Below, piece by piece: positions 1 through 6,730 of a stretch of DNA of 7,693 nt. The DNA comes from Bacteroidota bacterium (GTDB lineage: Bacteria; Bacteroidota; Bacteroidia; Chitinophagales; Chitinophagaceae), in assembly GCA_023436685.1 (NCBI GenBank), contig JAEZIL010000159.1, positions 1 to 7,693 on the forward strand, in the 5' to 3' direction. Position numbers and translations under genes: made by a program. Position 1 is the stretch's first letter, and each line of letters starts with the position of its first letter. Under the pieces are notes generated by a model. That model saw only the letters and a list, made by a program, of their open reading frames with translations. It ran no database searches and had not been told where the DNA came from.

Positions 1-1551
1 GGCTGTAGCTTGTTGTATAAAGGGCTGAATGGTTTCCAGCTTCTTTAAGGCAGCATTCTGATCCTGTCCATGTGCTACTAAAAATATGGAGCTAAGGGAT
101 AGCGAGCTTGCTTTGCTTATCTCATCCTGTGCTTTTTCCATTTTGGGCGACAGATAGTTGAGGTGCATTAAGTCACTATCAAATTCTATATCCTTACTGA
201 AATGGAACAACACCGGTGTTAACAGAACTATTAAAGCTACCAGCCACTTATTACCTTCCGGTTGCCATAAAGCTATTTTATCAAATACAGTAGGTTTGGC
301 CTCTCTATTATTACCTAATGGAAAATGAGGTAAAAAAATAAGTGTACATACTGCCGCGCCTAGTAGGCTGACAGCTGCAAATAATCCCAGGTCCTGTAAA
401 ATAGGCGTATGAGCCCAGCGTAATGAATAAAATGCTGCTATAGTAGTGAAGCTACCTATAGTAAGCGGCTGGGCAAGATCGGCAATGGTTTGTTGAATGG
501 TAGCTGTGTGCCTACGGTGCGATAAAAAATGTATCGAGAAGTCTATAGCAATACCTAATATAATAGCACCAGCCCCTAATGCTATCACCGATAAGGAGCC
601 TTGGACCAGATAAACAATGCCCATGCCCATGGCAGCACCATATATTACAGGCACCAATAGTAGCGGAGGTGTACGTTTGCGCCTGAAGAAGTACCAGGTA
701 AGGCCTATTAGTAATACAATAGTAACCGATAACGTTATAATTGTATCAGTTCTTAGTTGCGATGCATTGCCTGCTGCAACAGCAGGGCCTCCAAAATATG
801 CTACACGGACACCCTTATGTTTTTTTTGCCAGTTGCTTAACAGTTCATCAACCTCTTGAAAGAATTTTGCATTGATGCCGGTTTCGGATGCCTTGTGTAG
901 TGGTTTTAGGAAAAAAACCAGCTGTTTCGATTGGTTTGTAAATAAATACCCTTCATAGTTTTGGTAGGAAGTATCAATTTGCAGTGTACTTAACTTTGCC
1001 CATGCAAGTGCTGATATTCCGACAGGATCTTGAGCTACCAGTTGTTTAAACACTATACCTGCCGGCGACATAAGTATCTTCCTGTTATTCTCAAGCGTGT
1101 TTTTAATGTTTTCTGCCTGTAATAAGGTATCTAGTTTGGTATAGTCGTCCTCTGATAAAAAGAGAGGTAGCTTATCAGTGAATATATTCAGCAATGATTC
1201 TTCATAACCAGTACCGGGTTGTGATATTATTGTATCAATATAGGCCCGTTTTTTCGACAGAAGCTCTTCTTGTAAGTTGTTGGCTGCGACAACCAGGCTA
1301 TCTGTATCTGTAATGGTTGTATCTGTAAGTGATATTAAAAGTATCACTTGCTCACCTGCCTGTGTTTGGCTAATAACATTATTCATTGCCTTGATAGCTT
1401 TGCTATCGGGCAGCATACTGCTTATGTCCTCTTTAAACTGTAGCCGGGAAGCGCAAACCAGCCAGAAAGCCAGGCTGCCAGCAAAGAGCAGCCAGCACAA
1501 CAGTTTATTGCGCCGAAGAGAATTGTATATAGCAACAAATATTGCCTGCAT
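1..1551 (-). CDS. RND/MMPL-family exporter, N-terminal 517 residues (runs off left edge)
   Basis: The minus-strand frame is open from an ATG at 1551 to base 1, giving 517 residues with no stop; the C-terminal part is outside the window. Layout is that of an RND/MMPL transporter half plus the start of the second: a first membrane segment at about residues 18-35, a large periplasmic loop at 36-267, then a block of membrane segments (about 268-288, 296-316, 320-343, 364-380, 386-409) and another at about 434-451 leading into a second periplasmic loop. The loop ends with FGGPAVAAGNASQ (253-265), typical of the family, and segment 4 carries GIAIDFSIHF (333-342), with Asp337 where MmpL-type proteins have the proton-relay Asp. 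It should act in the inner membrane as a proton-driven exporter. Substrate is unknown; Bacteroidota relatives are often linked to lipids or pigments such as flexirubins, but no pigment gene is visible here. The start overlaps the stop of the upstream NamZ-like gene (TAATG), so the two are probably translated from one mRNA. Confidence 0.9.
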   Translation of the reverse strand, partial: MQAIFVAIYNSLRRNKLLCWLLFAGSLAFWLVCASRLQFKEDISSMLPDSKAIKAMNNVISQTQAGEQVILLISLTDTTITDTDSLVVAANNLQEELLSKKRAYIDTIISQPGTGYEESLLNIFTDKLPLFLSEDDYTKLDTLLQAENIKNTLENNRKILMSPAGIVFKQLVAQDPVGISALAWAKLSTLQIDTSYQNYEGYLFTNQSKQLVFFLKPLHKASETGINAKFFQEVDELLSNWQKKHKGVRVAYFGGPAVAAGNASQLRTDTIITLSVTIVLLIGLTWYFFRRKRTPPLLLVPVIYGAAMGMGIVYLVQGSLSVIALGAGAIILGIAIDFSIHFLSHRRHTATIQQTIADLAQPLTIGSFTTIAAFYSLRWAHTPILQDLGLFAAVSLLGAAVCTLIFLPHFPLGNNREAKPTVFDKIALWQPEGNKWLVALIVLLTPVLFHFSKDIEFDSDLMHLNYLSPKMEKAQDEISKASSLSLSSIFLVAHGQDQNAALKKLETIQPFIQQATA

Positions 1552-2762
1552 TAATTTTTGCTAGCCGAAAAATCTTTATACAACAGGTACTTTGAGCGTA
1601 TTTTTTTAAAAGCTTCAATGCCGGGTTTCCATGTAGCTTTTATCTCCTCTTCAGTCATACCCTTTTCAATTTGCTTGCGTAGCTCTTTTGTGCCTGATAT
1701 TTTCTCAAAAAAGTTTGTAAAAAATTTATCCTTGTCGGGAAACAATTTATAAGCCCTCAACAACCATATTAATCTTACCTGGTCGTGCAGAAGCAAGTTT
1801 ACTTCTTTTTGATTTAGGGCAACAACCTGCCCGTAGCATAATTTGAATGCATATAGTGGTTCAGCCGACTGACCTGCATACGGAACAGGCATAAAGGTGT
1901 GAGATGTTTTACCTGCAAGATCGGGGTGCCCCCACTGCTGAAAAGGTTTCTCTGTTCCCCTGCCCACACTCATTACAGTACCTTCAAACAAACATGTTGT
2001 GGGGTAGCATGCAATAGCAATATTATTTCTCAGGTTGGGGGAAGGCGGGGTTGTTATTTTTACATAAGAGTTGTGCTCATAGTTATCGCAGGGAATTACA
2101 TGCATTTTCAATCTGTCAGCATTGGGAAACCATTTTTCACCTACCAGCATTTTAGCGTACTCCCCTTCTGTCATACCATATACAATAGGTATGGGCTGCA
2201 TACCTACAAACGATCTTAGTGTTGTATCTAAAACAGGTCCGTCAATATAATGACCGTTAGGATTTGGCCTATCCAGCAAAACAAATTCTTTACCGTATTC
2301 GGCACAGGCTACCATTGCATATTGAAGAGTAGATATATATGTGTAAAAGCGTGTTCCTACATCTTGAATATCAAATACTACTACATCTATACTGTCCATA
2401 TAAGCAGCGGTTGGCTTTTTGTGCTCGCCATGTAAGGAAAGGATGGGTATTTTTGTTGTAGGATCTATCTCGTTCTTCACATTTTCTCCTTCCGCTGCAT
2501 TACCTCTTATGCCGTGCTCGGGAGCAAATACTTTTTTGACTTTTATACCTCTCGTCAGTAACGTGTCTAGAAGAGATCGGTTATCAACCAATGATGTATG
2601 GTTAATAAGTAAGGCAACACGTTTATCTTTAAGTAAGGGTAAGTATTTGTCCATTCGCGCTGCACCCGGAATGATCTCACTCTCAACTGATTCAGTTGCA
2701 GTTTGTGCATTTAGCGAAGTGCAAACAAATAAAAACAGTATATAAAGTGTTAAACGTACCAT
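1551..2762 (-). CDS. namZ: NamZ-like exo-beta-N-acetylmuramidase (DUF1343, GH171), secreted
   Basis: This 403-residue protein belongs to the DUF1343 family, whose characterised members (NamZ of Bacillus subtilis and Tannerella forsythia; GH171) remove MurNAc from the non-reducing end of peptidoglycan fragments. Residues 1-19 (MVRLTLYILFLFVCTSLNA) look like a type I signal peptide, so the product is probably periplasmic or exported; the Cys at 14 does not sit in a proper lipobox. The N-terminal Rossmann-like half shows ALLINHTSLVD (50-60), FAPEHGIRG (79-87, with the conserved Glu82 thought to be catalytic), DIQDVGTRFYTY (131-142) and DRPNPNG (164-170). The C-terminal half shows FEGTVMSVGRGTEKPFQQWG (259-278). 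Length matches the family. The ATG at 2762 is the only start that keeps the whole signal peptide. The gene leads a two-gene unit with the MMPL exporter. The family call is firm; the precise substrate in this organism is inferred. Confidence 0.93.
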   Translation of the reverse strand: MVRLTLYILFLFVCTSLNAQTATESVESEIIPGAARMDKYLPLLKDKRVALLINHTSLVDNRSLLDTLLTRGIKVKKVFAPEHGIRGNAAEGENVKNEIDPTTKIPILSLHGEHKKPTAAYMDSIDVVVFDIQDVGTRFYTYISTLQYAMVACAEYGKEFVLLDRPNPNGHYIDGPVLDTTLRSFVGMQPIPIVYGMTEGEYAKMLVGEKWFPNADRLKMHVIPCDNYEHNSYVKITTPPSPNLRNNIAIACYPTTCLFEGTVMSVGRGTEKPFQQWGHPDLAGKTSHTFMPVPYAGQSAEPLYAFKLCYGQVVALNQKEVNLLLHDQVRLIWLLRAYKLFPDKDKFFTNFFEKISGTKELRKQIEKGMTEEEIKATWKPGIEAFKKIRSKYLLYKDFSASKN

Positions 2763-2779
2763 TTCAAATGAAATTTGCC

Positions 2780-2787
2780 CAAAGATA
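2780..2787 (-). promoter_or_regulatory. Candidate -7 element of the namZ promoter
   Basis: Read on the minus strand this is TATCTTTG, an exact match to the Bacteroidota -7 consensus TAnnTTTG, ending 17 bases before the namZ ATG. No TTTG is found at the expected -33 distance, so the promoter is only half supported by sequence. It would give a very short leader. Confidence 0.45.
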
Positions 2788-2850
2788 ACCCCGTGTTTCT
2801 GATATTATGGCTTATCTTGCGACTTTATAAATTTATTAAAAGCAATTTTG

Positions 2851-3279
2851 ATGCAACAAGTAAAAAACGGAGATACTGTAAACGTTCATTACCATGGCAA
2901 ATTAACGGATGGTTCAACTTTCGATAGTTCTGAGGGCCGTGAACCATTACAGTTTACTGTTGGGCAAGGACAAGTTATAAAAGGTTTTGACGAAGCCTTG
3001 GTAGATATGAAGATAGGTGATAAGAAAACAGTACATATTCCCGTTGGTGAGGCTTATGGAGAGCGCCGCGAAGATATGCTGATGGAATATCCTAAAAATG
3101 ATTTTCCTCCTGATATGAAGCCTGAAGCCGGAATGCAATTGCAAATGAGCGACAACCAGGGTAATGTTTTTCCTGTAGTGATAGCAGAGGTTTTAGAAGA
3201 TGCAGTTGTATTAGATGCTAACCATCCTTTGGCAGGACAAGATCTGGTATTTGATATTGAGCTGGTTTCAATAGGCTAG
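2851..3279 (+). CDS. SlyD-like FKBP-type peptidyl-prolyl cis-trans isomerase
   Basis: The product is a 142-residue FKBP isomerase of the SlyD/SlpA type, which speeds prolyl bond isomerisation and acts as a folding chaperone. There is no signal peptide, so it is cytoplasmic. The FKBP core is split: VNVHYHGKLTDGSTFDSS (10-27), GQGQVIKGFDEALVDMKIGD (38-57) and a final NHPLAGQDLVFDIELV (124-139), the last being a hallmark of SlyD. Between them, about residues 70-120, lies the insert-in-flap chaperone domain (YGERREDMLMEYPKNDFP and following). The His/Cys-rich metal-binding tail of E. coli SlyD is absent; the protein stops two residues after the last FKBP strand. The ATG at 2851 is chosen; a TTG directly before it would add one residue and is unlikely. 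It is transcribed divergently from namZ and ends in a strong terminator, so it is probably a single-gene unit. No convincing -33/-7 pair was found upstream; the best weak -7 is TATCTTGC at 2813-2820. Confidence 0.95.
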   Translation: MQQVKNGDTVNVHYHGKLTDGSTFDSSEGREPLQFTVGQGQVIKGFDEALVDMKIGDKKTVHIPVGEAYGERREDMLMEYPKNDFPPDMKPEAGMQLQMSDNQGNVFPVVIAEVLEDAVVLDANHPLAGQDLVFDIELVSIG

Positions 3280-3298
3280 TAAATTTTTTATTTATAAG

Positions 3299-3332
3299 GC
3301 GCCGGAGTGTTAAAGCTCCGGTGCTTTTTTTT
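3299..3332 (+). terminator. Rho-independent terminator of the FKBP gene
   Basis: A 9-bp stem pairs GCGCCGGAG (3299-3307) with CTCCGGTGC (3316-3324), with one G-T wobble and an 8-base loop. It is followed at once by eight T (3325-3332). It lies 20 bases after the FKBP stop and separates that gene from the ExbB/ExbD pair. Confidence 0.93.
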
Positions 3333-3357
3333 AACAAGTACCGATAGGCGTAATTAT

Positions 3358-3365
3358 TATATTTG
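3358..3365 (+). promoter_or_regulatory. Candidate -7 element of the exbB promoter
   Basis: TATATTTG matches TAnnTTTG exactly and ends 21 bases before the exbB ATG at 3387. It sits just after the FKBP terminator, where a new promoter is needed. No clear -33 TTTG is present about 20 bases upstream, so support is partial. Confidence 0.45.
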
Positions 3366-3386
3366 TTTTGACTGCAATTGACACCC

Positions 3387-4073
3387 ATGTCTATACTTAC
3401 TATACTATTACAAACCGACACAACTGCACTGCAACAAGCTGCTACTGCACCTCAACAAGAGATTTCTGTATTATATCTTTTAAAGGAAGGTGGTATTTTA
3501 ATGATACCATTACTGCTGTGCTCCATACTTCTTGTTTATATTTTTGTAGAGCGCTTGCTGGTTATACGAAAAGCGGCAGAAGTTGACCCCAACTTTATGG
3601 CACGCGTTCGCGAGCAAATAGTAGGCGGTAACCTGCAAGGTGCCAGAACACTATCCAAGAACACACAAGGCCCTGTTGCACGCATGATAGATAAGGGCTT
3701 GAGCCGGGTGGGTAAACCGATGGACCATATTGAAAAAAGTATGGAAAGCGCCGGTAAGCTTGAAGTATATCAACTGGAAAAAAACTTATCGATATTGTCA
3801 ACCATTGCAGGTATAGCCCCTATGTTTGGCTTCTTAGGCACTATCGCCGGCATGATCATATTGTTTTTCAACATACAGCATCAGGGCTTCTCGCTTGAAA
3901 ATATAGCTGGTGGTATATATACAAAGATGGTCACCTCTGCTGTAGGCCTAATTATAGGTCTGCTTGCTTATGTTGCATACAACTATCTTAATGCTCAGAT
4001 CAACAAAAGCGTAAACCGCATGGAGGCTGCTGCTGTTGAGTTCCTTGATATTTTGCACGAACCAGGTAAATAA
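3387..4073 (+). CDS. exbB: ExbB/TolQ/MotA-family proton channel subunit
   Basis: This 228-residue inner-membrane protein has the three-helix plan of ExbB/TolQ: a first membrane segment at about 36-58, a cytoplasmic region at 60-135, and two closely linked segments at about 136-163 and 178-203. The second contains the family signature IAPMFGFLGTIAGM (143-156) and the third TSAVGLIIGLLAY (183-195). Thr152 and Thr183 line up by position with the channel threonines of E. coli ExbB. With ExbD it would use the proton gradient to drive an outer-membrane process, such as TonB-dependent uptake or Tol-like envelope work. ExbB rather than TolQ is a soft choice; these are not easily told apart by sequence alone. 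The ATG at 3387 is preferred over an in-frame TTG nine bases upstream. The exbD start follows six bases after the stop, so the pair is an operon. Confidence 0.93.
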   Translation: MSILTILLQTDTTALQQAATAPQQEISVLYLLKEGGILMIPLLLCSILLVYIFVERLLVIRKAAEVDPNFMARVREQIVGGNLQGARTLSKNTQGPVARMIDKGLSRVGKPMDHIEKSMESAGKLEVYQLEKNLSILSTIAGIAPMFGFLGTIAGMIILFFNIQHQGFSLENIAGGIYTKMVTSAVGLIIGLLAYVAYNYLNAQINKSVNRMEAAAVEFLDILHEPGK

Positions 4074-4079
4074 TACTAT

Positions 4080-4484
4080 ATGAACCTGAGAAAGCATTTA
4101 AGAGATACACCCGAAACGCATACGTCAGCCCTGAACGATATTCTGTTCATATTACTGCTGTTTTTTCTTATTATATCTACATTAGCTAATCCAAACGTGG
4201 TTAAGCTTTCCATACCCAAGGCAAAAAGCGATACTAAGGCAAAGCAAACAGTAGTGGTTTCTGTAAATGAGAAACAACAGTTTTTTGTTGGTACAAAGGC
4301 TATCTCACCAGATTCATTAGAAAATGCTATTAATAGCATAGTAGCCCGATCTCAAGACGTTGAGCCAACGGTGGTGATTAATGCTGATAAAAAAGCTGAA
4401 GCAGAAAGTATAGTAGCTATTATGCGTGCAGCACACAACCTGAACCTGCGCACTGTGCTTGCTGTAGATAAGGAAGGAAAATAG
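4080..4484 (+). CDS. exbD: ExbD/TolR-family proton channel subunit
   Basis: This 134-residue partner of the preceding ExbB-like protein has a short basic cytoplasmic N-terminus, one membrane segment at about 18-37 and a periplasmic domain. Asp20, in ALNDILFILLLFFLI (17-31), matches the single essential proton-carrying Asp of ExbD/TolR. The C-terminal region VVINADKKAEAESIVAIMRA (98-117) is the conserved ExbD/TolR periplasmic fold. Length is normal for the family. No TonB or TolA gene follows, so the energy-coupling partner is encoded elsewhere or this pair serves another process. The next gene, recG, is unrelated in function. Confidence 0.93.
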   Translation: MNLRKHLRDTPETHTSALNDILFILLLFFLIISTLANPNVVKLSIPKAKSDTKAKQTVVVSVNEKQQFFVGTKAISPDSLENAINSIVARSQDVEPTVVINADKKAEAESIVAIMRAAHNLNLRTVLAVDKEGK

Positions 4485-4495
4485 ATTGTGTTGCT

Positions 4496-4503
4496 TATTT
4501 TTG
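4496..4503 (+). promoter_or_regulatory. Candidate -7 element upstream of recG
   Basis: TATTTTTG matches TAnnTTTG exactly, 11 bases after the exbD stop. Transcription would start near 4509, just upstream of the likely non-AUG recG start region. No -33 TTTG is seen at the right distance, and recG could also be read from the exbB promoter because no terminator separates the genes. Confidence 0.35.
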
Positions 4504-4536
4504 TTTAAATAGCAGCGTATCGCCTACTCTTCTTCC

Positions 4537-6621
4537 ATATTAGATTCGCCAATTGAGTACCTGAAGGGTGTTGGGCCCCAGCGTGGCGACCTGTTGCGTA
4601 AGGAATTGGGAATAGCTACTTACGGCGATCTGCTGTACCATTACCCTTATCGCTATGCAGACAGGTCCAGCCTCAATAAAATTGCACATATTCAACCCAA
4701 TACTGAATATGTACAATTGCTCGGTACGCTTATCAATATCTTTGAAGAAGGCGTTGGCAGAAAGAAAAGACTCGTAGCTACCCTTTATGACGATACCGGG
4801 CGTATAGAGCTTTTATGGTTTCAGGGTGCCGATTGGATGAAAAAATCGTTGCAAGAGAACGAAAAATACATTGTATTTGGTAAGGTGAGTTTCTTTAACG
4901 GCTTGCCAAGCATAGCCCACCCTGAAATAGAAAAGCTAAGTGCAGAAACAAACATAGCAGGTTTGCAACCTGTTTACCCAACTACTGAAAAGCTTAGAGC
5001 AAAAGGGATTACTAATAGATCATTTGCCAGGCTTACTCAAAGCCTTTTTGAGAAAATTGCACCCGGCGATATACCGGAAGTATTGCCAGCAAATATTATC
5101 AATCAATATCGGCTGTGCAGCAGGTATCATGCTATAAAATGGATACATTACCCCGATAGTGAGGAACATATGCAGGCAGCCCGCTACCGTTTAAAGTGGG
5201 AAGAGTTGTTTGCATCGCAACTAAAAATAGCTCAGCTACGCCTGCAACATACCATACAACCAGGCTGGAAGTTTGAAGTGGTAGGCGACGCCTTTAATGA
5301 TTTTTATAACCATTATTTACCATTCCAGCTTACTAATGCACAAAAGCGTGTATTAAAAGAAATACGTGTAGATACTGTTACAGGCAAACAAATGAACCGG
5401 TTGCTGCAAGGCGACGTGGGCAGCGGCAAAACTATTGTGGCTCTTATGTCTATGCTGCTGGCAAAAGATAATGGCTTTCAGGCCTGCCTTATGGCACCTA
5501 CCGAAATACTGGCTCAGCAGCATTTCCAAAGTTTAAGCCAACTATTGGAAAAAATGAATATACCCGTGCGCTTGTTAACCGGCAGTGTAAAAGGTAAAGA
5601 ACGAAAAGAAATACTGGCACAACTTGCGGATGGAAGCCTTCCCTTTGTTATTGGCACTCATGCGCTTATTGAGCAAAGTGTTCAATTCCAAAATCTTGGC
5701 TTAGCTGTAATTGATGAACAGCATAGGTTTGGCGTTGGGCAAAGGGCAAGGTTGTGGGCTAAAAACGAAAAAGCCCCACATGTGCTGGTAATGACAGCCA
5801 CACCAATACCACGCACATTAGCAATGACCCTTTATGGGGATCTGGATGTATCTGTAATAGATGAATTGCCACCAGGGCGCAAAGAAATAAAGACTGTTCA
5901 TCGCAATGAAATGAGACGCGCAAGTGTGATGGACTTCATACGTACCGAAATAGATAAAGGCAGGCAGGCATACATTGTTTATCCGCTTATTGAAGAATCG
6001 GAAAAGATGGACTATGAGAGCCTTATGGCAGGTTTTGACCAAGTGAAAGTCTTCTTCCCCGAACATAAGTACAATGTGGCTATGGTTCATGGCCGGCAAG
6101 ATGCAGCTTTAAGAGAACGTAACATGCAGCGATTTGCCTCAGGAGAAGCACATATACTTGTTGCTACAACCGTTATAGAAGTAGGGGTAAATGTGCCTAA
6201 TGCCAGTGTAATGCTTATAGAAAGTGCTGAACGCTTCGGGCTGTCCCAGTTACACCAGCTTCGCGGGCGTGTAGGCCGCGGTGCCGACCAATCATATTGT
6301 ATACTACTCACAGGTAGTAATATATCGAAAGAGAGTACACAACGTATGCAAATAATGACCTCTACAACCAATGGGTTTGTAATAGCAGAACAAGACCTTG
6401 CTATGAGAGGCCCGGGAGACCTTCACGGCACAGCCCAGAGCGGAATACTTAAATTTAAGCTTGCAGATATTGTGGAGGATGCAGATATTCTTGAACAAAC
6501 CCGCATGGCAGCACAAGCACTTGTTACTGTTGATCCTACCCTCACCCACCCTGCACATCAGCCTTTGCGGAATATTCTTCTGAAAGAAGCGCAACAAAAT
6601 CATTGGGCAAAAATCAGTTAA
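4537..6621 (+). CDS. recG: ATP-dependent DNA helicase RecG (start codon uncertain)
   Basis: RecG is a monomeric superfamily 2 helicase that regresses stalled replication forks and processes branched DNA. Counting from the ATA at 4537 the protein has 694 residues, about the length of E. coli RecG. Visible parts: N-terminal wedge/OB region with YLKGVGPQRGDLL (8-20); Walker A GDVGSGKT (292-299); motif II DEQH (393-396), the RecG/Mfd variant of DEAD/H; TATPIPRT (420-427); motif VI QLRGRVGRG (574-582); and the RecG-specific GFVIAEQDLAMRGPGDLHG (613-631) of the translocation (TRG) region. The oddity is the start. The frame is open from a TAG at 4510, but there is no ATG, GTG or TTG before the TTG at 4594, and starting there (675 residues) would remove the conserved GVGPQR segment. 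In-frame near-cognate codons are ATC 4519, ATA 4537, ATT 4552 and CTG 4561. Identity is certain; the start given is a best guess by homology length. Confidence 0.95.
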   Translation: MLDSPIEYLKGVGPQRGDLLRKELGIATYGDLLYHYPYRYADRSSLNKIAHIQPNTEYVQLLGTLINIFEEGVGRKKRLVATLYDDTGRIELLWFQGADWMKKSLQENEKYIVFGKVSFFNGLPSIAHPEIEKLSAETNIAGLQPVYPTTEKLRAKGITNRSFARLTQSLFEKIAPGDIPEVLPANIINQYRLCSRYHAIKWIHYPDSEEHMQAARYRLKWEELFASQLKIAQLRLQHTIQPGWKFEVVGDAFNDFYNHYLPFQLTNAQKRVLKEIRVDTVTGKQMNRLLQGDVGSGKTIVALMSMLLAKDNGFQACLMAPTEILAQQHFQSLSQLLEKMNIPVRLLTGSVKGKERKEILAQLADGSLPFVIGTHALIEQSVQFQNLGLAVIDEQHRFGVGQRARLWAKNEKAPHVLVMTATPIPRTLAMTLYGDLDVSVIDELPPGRKEIKTVHRNEMRRASVMDFIRTEIDKGRQAYIVYPLIEESEKMDYESLMAGFDQVKVFFPEHKYNVAMVHGRQDAALRERNMQRFASGEAHILVATTVIEVGVNVPNASVMLIESAERFGLSQLHQLRGRVGRGADQSYCILLTGSNISKESTQRMQIMTSTTNGFVIAEQDLAMRGPGDLHGTAQSGILKFKLADIVEDADILEQTRMAAQALVTVDPTLTHPAHQPLRNILLKEAQQNHWAKIS

Positions 6622-6622
6622 T

Positions 6623-6637
6623 ATAGGTAAAACCTAT
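6623..6637 (+). repeat. Short perfect inverted repeat just after recG
   Basis: ATAGGT and ACCTAT flank three A, starting one base after the recG stop. It could form a small hairpin but lacks a T-run, so it is at best a weak 3' end structure for recG. Confidence 0.4.
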
Positions 6638-6642
6638 GTGGG

Positions 6643-6669
6643 TTAAATAAAATTTATCGATTTATTTAA
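6643..6669. repeat. 9-bp AT-only inverted repeat between recG and tetR
   Basis: TTAAATAAA (6643-6651) and TTTATTTAA (6661-6669) are perfect inverse copies around a 9-base spacer that contains ATCGAT. It abuts the first tetR operator and shares its TTAAA...TTTAA ends. It may be an extra regulator site, an upstream AT element or a chance product of AT-rich DNA. Confidence 0.4.
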
Positions 6670-6685
6670 TTAAACGTTTGTTTAA
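6670..6685. promoter_or_regulatory. Proposed TetR operator O1 (imperfect palindrome over -33)
   Basis: TTAAACGTTTGTTTAA is a palindrome of two 7-base half-sites with one mismatch. It shares the TTAAACG/GTTTAA half-sites of the neighbouring O2 and lies 18 bp upstream of it, centre to centre. The -33 TTTG (6677-6680) is inside it. Binding is inferred from position and symmetry. Confidence 0.65.
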
Positions 6686-6708
6686 AATTAAACGACCGTT
6701 TAATTTTG
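6677..6708 (+). promoter_or_regulatory. tetR promoter (Bacteroidota -33/-7 pair)
   Basis: TTTG at 6677-6680 and TAATTTTG at 6701-6708 (exact TAnnTTTG) are separated by 20 bases, fitting the Bacteroidota sigma-A promoter. The -7 element ends 22 bases before the tetR ATG. This is the only complete promoter pair recognised in the window. Both elements are covered by palindromes, as expected for a repressible, autoregulated promoter. Confidence 0.7.
6684..6707. promoter_or_regulatory. Proposed TetR operator O2 (perfect palindrome over -7)
   Basis: The arms are perfect over 11 bp each side of a central AC, giving a 24-bp dyad with core TTAAACGACCGTTTAA (6688-6703). It covers nearly all of the -7 element, lies 23 bases upstream of the tetR start, and is the strongest operator candidate. 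Binding by the adjacent TetR protein is inferred from family habit. Confidence 0.75.
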
Positions 6709-6730
6709 CGTCTCACCGAAACGAAAAACA

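Noticed and set aside
617..859. Plus-strand open frame inside the MMPL exporter region
   Set aside because: It is antisense to a continuous minus-strand frame with clear RND/MMPL motifs; no family features of its own.
1899..2745. Several plus-strand open frames opposite namZ
   Set aside because: They are antisense shadows of a well-supported DUF1343 gene and have no recognisable domains.
2848..2850. TTG as start of the FKBP gene
   Set aside because: The ATG follows directly and adds nothing but one residue less; TTG here is unlikely.
2843..2850. CAATTTTG as the -7 element of the FKBP gene
   Set aside because: It touches the ATG, so transcription would begin inside the coding sequence, and it has one mismatch to consensus.
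4485..4593. Frameshift or pseudogene explanation for the missing recG start
   Set aside because: No ATG exists in any forward frame between 4485 and 4537, so a simple indel would not restore a normal ATG start, and the rest of recG is uninterrupted.
5818..6603. Minus-strand open frames opposite recG
   Set aside because: recG is intact and strongly conserved here; the antisense frames show no domain or promoter.
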